A stretch of DNA of 64,000 bases from Branchiostoma floridae (lineage: Eukaryota; Chordata; Leptocardii; Amphioxiformes; Branchiostomatidae): NCBI RefSeq assembly GCF_000003815.2, contig NC_049989.1, positions 15,413,265-15,477,264 of the forward strand. Reading direction: 5' to 3'. The first letter of the stretch is position 1, and each line of letters begins with the position of its first letter. The position numbers and the translations under genes were made by a program. The notes under the pieces are model-generated. The model made no database searches. It was given only the letters and a program-made list of their open reading frames with translations, and was not told the DNA's origin. Below, piece after piece: positions 55,547 to 64,000 of this stretch.

Positions 55547-56882
55547 CTGTAAGTCTCTTTAGATCCGCGGCGCCTAAAATCCGCGGTTTCGGTCAAATGA
55601 CCAATCCGCGCTGTCTTCAGATTCGCGGTGGACGATGTGTGGGGAAAAAGAGTTCGCGACCGAGTACTTAGCGCTAGCGCAAGTTTACGCGTAATAACAC
55701 GTGGGTTGAACTATATTTTTTCGGCGAATTTACCGACAGTCCGTAAGGCAATATTAATCATTTTCGATAGTATTTCACTTTTGCATGGTCAGGAAAATCT
55801 CGAAAATGTTGAGACAATGTTAATTAGCGAGAAACCAAGGAGAAATTGGCAAGTTTGTGTTTAGTTCTGACGGCGGCACAGATTGGCAAGATGGCGCCTT
55901 GGAGGTCATGTAGGGTCATCGGGACAGTCGATTATAGTATGGGTGAAAATGCTTCCAGCAGTGCAATTGTGCCCTAATTTAACCATAAAAAAATGCACAA
56001 CTATTTATCACATATGTTGTATGATTATAAAGGACATATATTTAAGGAGTGTGTGATTTTATACTTTATTCATTTGACAAGTAAAGGTGTTTGTATCTTC
56101 TTTTAAAAAAGTGTTCGCCCATGCTGCTTGGGAAATCCCAAGCTAGTCACAACAAGCTTGTAGAAGCGTCGGTTTTCGGTTGTTTAAAAGAGCCTTTCTA
56201 TGGAAGTGCAAACATGGATTCAGTAATAAAAAGGTCAAATACAGGTTGGTTGACAACTGGAGCACAGAGTGAACATTTTATAGAAACTGTAGGCATGAAT
56301 TTTTTGTCTTTTTCTCGGCGTCTTGATTCCAAGCCAAGCTCGTCAAGAACAAAGGATTATGGCGATCGAGGTTTCAGACAACTTTGTAGCTTTGCATTTT
56401 CGAATTCTGTGAATCAAACAGTGGTCAACGGCAGCTACTAAGTATATTTCAGTACGAATATGATGGAGTGTAAACCGGAGTTATGGAAGAGAACGCTGGA
56501 ATAGAACTTCCAAGTGATCCGATGTTACGAGAAATTATGCTGCGCGTGGCCTCGTATTATTTTTTTTCGGCACGCGGTATACGGCCGATTTTGTTTTCCT
56601 TTACTGTTCTTTGTAAGAAGTAACTAAATTATTGAAGCCAGGCACTACTTGTGTACATATGTATACTTTGAATAAAATTTTCATATCGTTTACATGATCG
56701 CATGTGTGTTGTTTTTGCATCACTCCTTGCTTTTATCTTACTAGTATCTCGAGGTCGGCCGTGAATTTGGGGAGGGGGGCACATTTGCACCAAACACATC
56801 CGCGGAGAAGTAGATTCGCGGTACGAAGGTCTCCGCGAATACCGCGAATCTAAAAACACCCCGGAAATAAAGAGACTTACAG
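55547..56882. mobile_element. 1336-bp CTGTAAGTCTC element with TA TSD
   Basis: Termini CTGTAAGTCTCTTTA / TAAAGAGACTTACAG flanked by TA (55545-55546, 56883-56884). Subterminal regions hold repeated ATTCGCGGT/ACCGCGAAT motifs. The outer sequence resembles the small CTGTAAA MITEs, suggesting a larger relative. The interior has one open frame (56091-56441, 116 codons) without recognisable transposase motifs. Confidence 0.8.
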
Positions 56883-56884
56883 TA

Positions 56885-57460
56885 CGTGGCGATCTATGGA
56901 AATTTATCCTTATCACTAATGGATGTCATAACCATACTCCTGTCGTGATCTAAATTATATTTCCACAGTCTGTATCACATATACAACAACCGACGGGGCA
57001 AATATTTTATCAAGGTGACAAAAATAGCACAAGCTATTAGATTCAGGTGATGATGTGGTTCCATTAGGATATGGATACAGGCGAAGCTCTTCGAACTAAC
57101 GCATATGTTTCTTTTTTAATGTAGTCTTGTCGTCATCCCTTCAAAGTTGTTGGCGACCTTTCCTGATCCCGAATCGCTCTCTCTCGTCCTGTCGGACGGA
57201 TTTAGGAGTATAATGGAACATTCAAGTCCTTCATAATGGATGAAATACCTCTGAGAGTTCACGCCGCTTACGAAAAGACACCCTACGGGATCAGGGTCTT
57301 TAAGATGAGTGAGTATAGACGTCAATAGCGCGTCATATGTCTTAAGGGGGTCCAATAGATAACCGCAGCGTACACTGACATAACTGACAGAGGGTCATAT
57401 CTATTTGTGACGCCCAACTACAAAACGTCAAACAAGGACTCTGCGAACATAAATGTTGAT
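56885..57460. other. Intergenic, nothing recognised
   Basis: No supported feature. Confidence 0.35.
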
Positions 57461-57599
57461 CTAAGGCCAAAGTAAGAAACGTGATGGATGACATGCATGC
57501 GGGGAATGATTTTCGCCTGATTCCGAAAAGAATAACAATAAATTTTCTTTACAAGCGATGGCCAGCATGACATAAAAATACAGCCATCTGGTAGTCATG

Positions 57600-57935
57600 A
57601 ATGTAGTTTTAAATTTAACACTTGTGAGGTAACTTTGAGTGCAGTTGTAAAAGTGACACTTGTGAGGTAGCTATGGGTGTATTTTTTGAAGCTGCAGTAG
57701 TGAGGTAGCTATGAGTGTAGTTGTAGAAGTGACACTAGTGAGGTAACCATGAGCGTAGTTGTAGAAGTGACACTAGTGAGGTAACCATGAATGTAGTTGT
57801 AGAAGTGACATTAGTGTGGTAGTCATGAGCGTAGTTGTAGAAGTGACACTAGCGAGGTGTAGTTGTAGCAGTAACAACAGTGTGGTAACCATGAGTGTAG
57901 TTGTAGAAGTGACACTAGTGAGGTAACCATGAATA
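57600..57935 (+). repeat. 38-bp minisatellite inside a MITE, ~9 units
   Basis: The unit begins GTAGTTGTAGAAGTGACAC, then TAGTGAGGTAACCATGAGT. Spacing of 38 bp is exact at 57721-57759. The variants are AGTGTGGTAGTC and AGTGAGGTAACC. Confidence 0.9.
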
Positions 57936-58089
57936 AAGGGTTAATGCCCCGGCCCGAGGTGTATATGGTGAGATAATCCCTGGTCAGGCACGAATTCCTC
58001 CTACTAAAGTAACCATGAAGTTACGAGAAGAAGGGACAATTGGAAGGTAAACATGTAGTCGCCTGAAGAATTGCTGACAGTAAAGTTAA

Positions 58090-58189
58090 NNNNNNNNNNN
58101 NNNNNNNNNNNNNNNNNNNNNNNNNNNNNNNNNNNNNNNNNNNNNNNNNNNNNNNNNNNNNNNNNNNNNNNNNNNNNNNNNNNNNNNNN
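58090..58189. other. Assembly gap (100 N)
   Basis: Exactly 100 N, probably a gap of unknown length. It lies inside the sequence interrupting MITE copy g. Confidence 0.98.
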
Positions 58190-58459
58190 GGAGCGATACC
58201 CACCTGCCTGGCCTGAATCTACGTGTTACGGCGTCATAACCAACGTGGAACGGGGCCTTCTGATTGGTCCGCGGCGCCTGGCTATATGATAATGTAGTTT
58301 AAGCACTGACACTAGTGAGGTAACCAATCCTTGTTACAACGTACTTTGTGAATTTGTGAATCATGTTTTTGTTTTGCCCGTCTTTTTTTAATTGCACGCA
58401 CGTATTGAATTTGGTGTCTGTAAATGATGTTGTCCGTGAAATTTACTTGCTGTGGACAA

Positions 58460-58980
58460 AAAAAAAGTTATGTCGACCATAGTTCTGCCGAGTTTTTAAA
58501 ATCAAGTTAGGCCCTACGGAAAACTTGACTAAGCTTCGTGATGTGTTTCTTATCCAAACGACCTCGTCTTGTTATATTCTAACGTTTCGCGAAATTGTTG
58601 CTCTCATCAAGATTTTTTAAATCTTGAACGGTGTCCCTGTTTAACGACTCCATCCGTCTTCGCCCCACCCCAGAGAGACAAACACACACAGGAGGATTCA
58701 TAACTACATCCCATGAGATTGATAAAAGACTCCCAACTCTCCAGGTGTTCTATAATTGCACACCTCCAACCCATCTTCTTTGATGCACTCAGCTGTCCCT
58801 AAATGTCAGTGTTCATTTTCCTCATCATTATCTAAATTTCATATCTCATCTTTGATCGATTTCCAGCTGTGTTCCCAACGTAGTTTGTTGTCAGCTGTCC
58901 ATGTTCATTTGCAAAGACGCTACCGGACTGTCAAAGTTTGCCAGATGTCTTTAGCTTGTAAGTCAGTATGTTTTGGGATA
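58460..58980. other. Spacer between the MITE and the second array
   Basis: No gene or repeat recognised. Confidence 0.35.
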
Positions 58981-58985
58981 AGTGT

Positions 58986-59645
58986 AGATGAGTGTAGTTG
59001 CAAAAGTGACAAGAGTATGGTAACCAGGAGTGTAGTACTGTTGTAGAAGTGACACTAGTGTGGTAGTCATAAGTGTAGTTGTAGAAGTGACAACAGTGTA
59101 GTAACCATGAGTGTAGTTGTAGACGTGACGCTAGTGACGTAGCTAGTGACACTAGTGTGGTAGCCATGAGTGTAGTTGTAGAAGTGACAACAGTATGGTA
59201 ACCATGAGTGCAATTGTAGAAGTGACACTAGTGAGGTAACCATGAATGTAGTTGTAGAAGTCAAAGCAGTGTGGTATTCATGAGTGTAGTTGTAGAATTG
59301 ACACTAGTGAGGTAACCATGAAAGTATTTGTAGAAGTCACAGCAGTGTGGTATTCATGAGTGTAGTTGTAGAAGTGACAACAGTGTGGCAACCATGAATG
59401 TAGTTGTAGAAGTCACAGCAGTGTGGTCTTCATGAGTGTAGTTGGAGAAGTGACATAAGGGAGGTAACCATGAGTGTAGTTGTAGAAGTGACACTAGTGA
59501 GGTAACCATGAATGTAATTGTAGAAGTGACACTAGTGAGGTAGCCATGAGTGTAGCTGTAGAAGTGACACTAGTGAGGTAACCATGAATGTAATTGTAGA
59601 AGTGACACTAGTGAGGTAGCCATGAGTGTAGCTGTAGAATGGGAT
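58986..59645 (+). repeat. Free-standing 38-bp minisatellite array, ~17 units
   Basis: The same unit as 57600-57935 (GTAGTTGTAGAAGTGACAC with ACTAGTGAGGTAACCATGA or AACAGTGTGGTAACCATGA). No MITE terminus borders it. The last units (59500-59640) form a 76-bp higher-order pair repeated nearly perfectly. The minus-strand frames are array artefacts. Confidence 0.93.
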
Positions 59646-59649
59646 AGAA

Positions 59650-60355
59650 TTATGGAAATCCCAGCTTATTTGTAATCACACAAAGTCAAAGACATTCGTC
59701 AGGTCTGATCTGGTCGTCCTTAGGTGAACCTTGGTGAATTTTTGGCAGATGTCTTGACAAGCTGTGGGAAGACGTATTACCTCAGGGCTGTCACTTACTT
59801 CTAGATTTTGTGATCTTTTACGACAGAATAATGTGGCAATTCACAAATCTCATGAAATAGAGAAGCTTCGCCCTCGGGGAGACTAGAAACACCTCGGTGG
59901 TCGGGCTGGTGTTATACGCGGAATCTCGGACACTCCCATCGGTTAACTGATGCTTCTTCTTCTTCTTTGTTCGTCTTGACTTGGAAGTCAAGTCATTTGG
60001 AAATGAAAGGAGCAGAACTTCATAGCGAAGCGAATAAAGATATCTTGCAAGCCTACAAAGAGTGAACAAAGACAGTAGCCATCAGTTAGCAGGAACTAGA
60101 GCGCGCGTGTCATCAACTAGAGTACGATATTATCGGACTCTCACAGCTGTCAACTCACAATTCTATCTGATCTATCAACTTCAATGCATGATCAGTATCA
60201 TGTGAAGACAGTTGTTTGCAGAATTAATGGGACAAACTATTTTAGATCACACAGAGTTTGTTTGTTTGATGGGCGAGAAAAAGACATTAGTTTTGTAGAT
60301 TTCATCTAGTCTAAGGTTATGTTAGACAATCTCTGGCTGCCGGGAATGAATGAAT
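59650..60355. other. Intergenic, nothing recognised
   Basis: No supported feature. Confidence 0.35.
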
Positions 60356-60360
60356 GCTTG

Positions 60361-60470
60361 AATGGATGGATGTGGATGGATGGATGGATGGATGGATGGA
60401 TTGGTGAATCAATGGATAGATGGATGGATGAATAAATGAACGGATGGATGAATACACAAATCAACAAATG
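60361..60470. repeat. (GGAT)n microsatellite, degenerate edges
   Basis: GGATGGATGGATGGATGGAT core with GAATGAAT-type flanks. Confidence 0.92.
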
Positions 60471-60540
60471 AATGAGTGAAAGTATATTGTTTTCTCTTGC
60501 AACAAAACTGCCAAAGGTGATTGTGTTAATGTTAGACGTT

Positions 60541-60790
60541 AAAGTGGTATCTCACTGCACTTGGGGTACCGGTGCGGCACTACGAGTTTCGTTCACTGGA
60601 GCACTGTTGTGTTATTTTTGCCGTTTTTTAAAATTAATTTAGATATTGCGTAATGCGTAGTATGACGTAGAAGACAACAAAATACAATAAACGTAAAAAA
60701 ATTCGTTCTTTATCTGTAAGATTCGTTCAGTTATCTTTCGAACCCCGCAGTGCCGCACCGGTGCCCCAAGTGCAGTGACATACTACCTTT
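60541..60790. mobile_element. AAAGTGGTATCTCACTGC MITE, complete
   Basis: 250 bp. Left AAAGTGGTATCTCACTGCAC and right GTGCAGTGACATACTACCTTT, with TIRs extending about 40 bp (through GGTGCGGCACT). Interior homologous to 37152 and 47094. Confidence 0.85.
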
Positions 60791-60984
60791 ATCAAAAGGG
60801 GACAGTCGCCAGATTTGTCCTACATACCAAGATTGGCTGGAAAATTAGTCTCGCCAACCACACTGTAAATAATCGCAACCTTTCGTTAATAAGAGGCTAG
60901 GAGTTCATAAAACCCGTTCGGAAGGTTAATTAATGAAATGAAATGAAAGCTATCAATAAGCAAGATAAAATCGTGGGATCGAGT

Positions 60985-61325
60985 GGCGCATAAGGTTTTT
61001 GGCTCAGCAACTAGAGGTCTTGGATTTTAATCCTACCATGCCACCGATCTTGTGCCCTTAGGAAAGGCACTTAACACGTCTTTCCTCACTTTATTCAGGT
61101 TAAAATGAGTACCTAGCTCCTGATAGCGACGTCCCTCGGACAGGACGTTAAATGGAGGTCCCCTGGGGGGGGGGGGGGGGGGGGGTAGGGACCACACCTG
61201 AGCACGTAAACGAACCCGCAAAACGTATCGAAAAACAGTAGGGGTCTTTTCCAGTGTGAGTAGATCAAAAACCTTCCCCACTAAACGGGGTATAGGGGAT
61301 TCTCCCGAGCAGCCCTCGCAACCCC
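60985..61325 (+). mobile_element. tRNA-derived SINE (family 2) with G run
   Basis: Degraded head (GAGTGGCGCATAAGG, TTGGATTTTAATCC), then CACCGATCTTGTGCCCTTAG, GGCACTTAACACGTC, AATGAGTACCTAGCTCC and AGGACGTTAAATGGAGGTCC. The body is interrupted by the G run at 61165-61185. Confidence 0.75.
61165..61185. repeat. Homopolymer of 21 G
   Basis: Twenty-one consecutive G inside a SINE body, where other copies have a short GTGTATGGGG-like stretch. It may be an expansion or a consensus error. A shorter G run (about 10) is at 63318. Confidence 0.95.
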
Positions 61326-61499
61326 AGCTTCGCCTACTGAGTCAACTGAGTCAGAAAGAACAAGAGATGCTTCTACAGTGATAATTCAGAAGTGGTCTAT
61401 GTGGCACTGCACTGAGCAAATTCATTACAAAAAAATTAAACGGCCTTTATCTACACCACTTATAATTACTCTCTGCTCCAAGAGCTATCTACCACTCAT

Positions 61500-61700
61500 A
61501 AATCATGACCACTGCATTTCCAGAACTCGAGATATCCAACCCGGAGGTTCCGCTGCAGTACCGTAACAAGTCGCTAAGGAGCTCGAGCCCAAAATATAAT
61601 CGTTTTCAGGTCTCATCAAGACCTACCCACATACCAATATCAATACAATCCATTCAGGCGTTCTCGAGTTATGCTGTTTTCTACACACCCACACAAACAA
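61500..61700. repeat. Dispersed repeat shared with 23150-23345
   Basis: AAATCATGACCACTGC, CTGCAGTACCGTAACAAGTC and CGTTCTCGAGTTATGCTG followed by CACACCCACACAAACA-type DNA. An orientation-matched relative lies at 23150. Confidence 0.5.
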
Positions 61701-61749
61701 ACACACCCACAAACCCTACCCATAATATAACTTCCTTAGCGAAGGTAAA

Positions 61750-62575
61750 AAAAAACTACTTTGATGGACCAAATAGGCTACTTGAATTGCAAGCTTTAAA
61801 AAATTTCTAATGTCATCCGTCAAACTCTTTAGGTTATTAGTCCCTTGCGCGCGAAAGTACACGTTTGTGCAAGGGCTTTGTGTTCGGTTAACCTAATCAT
61901 TTTAATAAGAAAATTTGATGTACCAAACTCCCTGCATATGTTACATGAATTACTCTCTAAAAAAATCCTAATGTCATCCGTCAAACTTTTGAGGTTATTA
62001 GTCACTTGCGCGCCAACGTACGCTTTTGTGTAAGACCTTTGTTTTCGGTTAACAACATCATCTTAATACGAAAATAACTTTGATCTACCAAACTCCCTGC
62101 ATATGTTACAGGAATTGCAAACTTAGAAAAATATTTAATGTCATCCATCAAACGTTTTAGGTTATTAGTCCCTTGCGCAGGAACGTACACTTTTGTGCAA
62201 GGGCTTTGTGTCAGGATAACAACATCATCTTAATACGAAAAAAAGGCCAAACTCCCTGCACATGTTACAGGAATTGCAAATTATTAAAAAATCCCTAATG
62301 CCATCTGTCAAACCTTTGCGGTTGTTAGCACCTTACATGTACATGTACGTGCGTACAATTGTACACGTTTGGGTAAGACCTTTGTGTTCGGTTAACAACA
62401 TCATCTTAATACGAAAATAACTTGTACCAAACTCTCTGCATATGTTACAGGAACTTCAAACTTAAAAAAAAATCCCAAATACCATCTGTCAAATCAGCGC
62501 GATTGTTGGTACCTTAGGTGCGTACGTACACGTCTGTGTAAGACCTTTGTGTTCTGTTAACAACATGTTCTTGAT
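61750..62575. repeat. ~165-bp tandem repeat, about five units
   Basis: AACTCCCTGCATATGTTACA-type sites at 61925, 62091, 62249 and 62429 (periods 166, 158 and 180 bp). Each unit has CTAATGTCATCCGTCAAAC, GTCCCTTGCGCG and GGTTAACAACATCATCTTAA. Confidence 0.88.
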
Positions 62576-62579
62576 GGAT

Positions 62580-63425
62580 CGGCCTTTAACACCTGCCTTA
62601 GAGACCATCAAATCATCCCCACTGTGACAAGATTACAGCAAAATCCCTCTCCTGATTCCATGTTAATCCTTTGGTTGTTCGGAGTGCTAAATGGGACAGG
62701 CGATTGAGCCCCCTAAGTAGATTTTCAATTTGCGGTCGCCCCGATTTAATGGTAGTAAAGCCTCCGTTGACCCATTGGGTACACTTATGTCCATGTAATC
62801 ACGTTGCTAGTGACGTCAGGGCTATATAATGCCAGGAAATAGTTCATTCATCTTTGCCCCAATTCTTCCCATCGCCATCATTATACTCAGAGGAGATTAC
62901 AGGCTTTCTTGAATGTGTCACACCGGTTGCTTGGGGATTTTCCAATGGCATGCATGTTTGCCTTCTTTTGTATCTGCCAAAGAGATTGCCCTAATACCGA
63001 TTAACTATCCTAGAACATCGACTTTGAATGACGTACGAAAAAAATACACCCCTGTCGTTTCAGAACAAGTTGCTAGGTGGACCAAACCTATAGCACTTTT
63101 CCTTGACGTACGCAAAAACAACAACACAAACCCCTGTCGTTTCAGAACAAGTTGCTAGGGGGACTAAACCTACAGCACTTTTTCATGATACCAAACGCTA
63201 ACTGGCGTCAAAAAGTTAATCTCCAGGCATAAGATAGTGCCATAGTTAAGCTAGCGAAAGAGTGCAGACGGCCTAAGAGTATCACTAGCCACTGAGAATC
63301 TGTCGTCACTGAAACAGGGGGGGGGGGTATTTTTAGTCAACAATGGTGTTGCTACCCCTAGTTCACCGTGGTCATATCAACAGCTATACGACCATACGTG
63401 GTGCTAATGCTTTTAGGAGCAATGT
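62580..63425. other. Intergenic with one short tandem duplication
   Basis: CCCCTGTCGTTTCAGAACAA occurs at 63049 and 63130 as part of an ~81-bp duplication. No gene supported. Confidence 0.5.
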
Positions 63426-63429
63426 ATAA

Positions 63430-63750
63430 AGCTAAGGGCACAATCCGCCATACGTGCAAATACGTGCTGTCTACGTGCCAAAATCGTTTGGGATCCGTAA
63501 GTGGTACGTACCGCCTCCGTACTATCTCGTAGGGAATCCGACAAATTTTGGAGCACGCAGCCACGCCGTAGAACTTTACGTGCAGGCAAAACTTTCTGTG
63601 CCATCGGGCTGCGGATTCGTCCTCCGTACGTGCCAGTACGGGCGACGCGCCTGCCCTGTACAGCCTGAACGTTTTCAGAAATACGTGGCGGACGTGGCGT
63701 CCCAAAAACGTACGGACAAATTGCACGTACGGCGGGTTGTGCCCTTAGCT
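63430..63750. mobile_element. AGCTAAGGGC MITE, dispersed copy
   Basis: 321 bp, termini AGCTAAGGGCACAATCCGCC and GGCGGGTTGTGCCCTTAGCT, interior homologous to the copies in the 15-18 kb array (CCATCGGGCTGCGGAT, CAGCCTGAACGTTTTCAGAA). Flanks are TAA at the left and TTA at the right. Its presence 45 kb from the array shows independent mobility. Confidence 0.88.
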
Positions 63751-64000
63751 TTAGCTTAACTTTATTGGAACACTTATGTTCAGTGAACTGTGTACATCCC
63801 TATAGGAAATTCGAGTAATACAGGAAGAAGGGCAATTGACACATACTCAGGAATCATAGTTTGATTAGACAATAATTGGATGTTAATGGTCTTTCTTCTA
63901 GCTGACTGAGGACAGATTCGCAGTGGCTGACTGACTCCCTTTGGCCGACCATACTCCTTGGTACTAGTTTTGACACTAACGTATATGCCACCGCTAAATC
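63751..64000. other. Window edge, nothing recognised
   Basis: No supported feature. Confidence 0.35.

Larger units (their letters stand above)
57465..58457 (+). mobile_element. GGCCACAGCAAG MITE, copy g, with expanded minisatellite
   Basis: The left end GGCCAAAGTAAGAAACGTGA then GGATGACATGCATGCGGGG; the right end AAATTTACTTGCTGTGGAC at 58457. The interior holds about nine 38-bp units (57600-57935). It is then broken by unrelated sequence and the 100-N gap before resuming near 58285 (GTAGTTTAAGCACTGACACT). Confidence 0.78.

Noticed and set aside
58931-59264. Minus-strand frames rich in HSWLPYCCHFYNYTH
   Set aside because: They are translations of the 38-bp minisatellite with no start or splice context.

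Overview
This is a repeat-dense animal genomic window (64 kb, 751-N and 100-N assembly gaps). It holds five exons of one spliced coiled-coil gene and no other gene I can support. Long introns, tRNA- and 5S-derived SINEs, CR1/L2-like LINE relics and very many short TIR elements fit an invertebrate deuterostome. Several repeats resemble those I associate with amphioxus (Branchiostoma), but that is an impression and was not tested.

Layout. 0-3 kb: a tRNA SINE with a perfect 9-bp target duplication, a broken minus-strand LINE with reverse-transcriptase pieces either side of a gap, and a 275-bp TIR element. 3.0-12.8 kb: the 3' part of the coiled-coil gene (+ strand, exons at 3013, 5592, 6500, 7646 and 12583, stop at 12771), its introns filled with MITEs, microsatellites and fold-back DNA. 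13-18.8 kb: an inverted arm, a 944-bp TIR element and four ~1.2-1.3 kb tandem units, three of them carrying the same MITE. 19-33 kb: mostly unrecognised sequence with scattered SINEs, MITEs and LINE ends. 33-35.3 kb: three successive tandem arrays, the last split by a clean MITE insertion. 37-39.4 kb: a three-level nest (MITE, then SINE, then a 1170-bp palindrome-rich element). 42.6-48.2 kb: a ~290-bp satellite-like array hit by several insertions, including a SINE headed by a 5S rRNA. 51-54 kb: two more tandem arrays. 55-60 kb: a 1336-bp element with TA target duplications, a MITE with an expanded 38-bp minisatellite, and a second, free-standing array of the same 38-bp unit. 60-64 kb: MITEs, a SINE with a 21-G run, a ~165-bp tandem array and a dispersed copy of the MITE seen in the 15-18 kb array.

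The interest lies in the repeats. One SINE body is attached to two different pol III heads (tRNA and 5S rRNA). One MITE family carries a short internal minisatellite in most copies, and that minisatellite has become long arrays twice. Tandem arrays preserve empty sites that fix the boundaries and 3-bp TAA target duplications of two MITE families. I saw no CRISPR, operon or prokaryotic defence system, and nothing that looks like a complete novel gene system.
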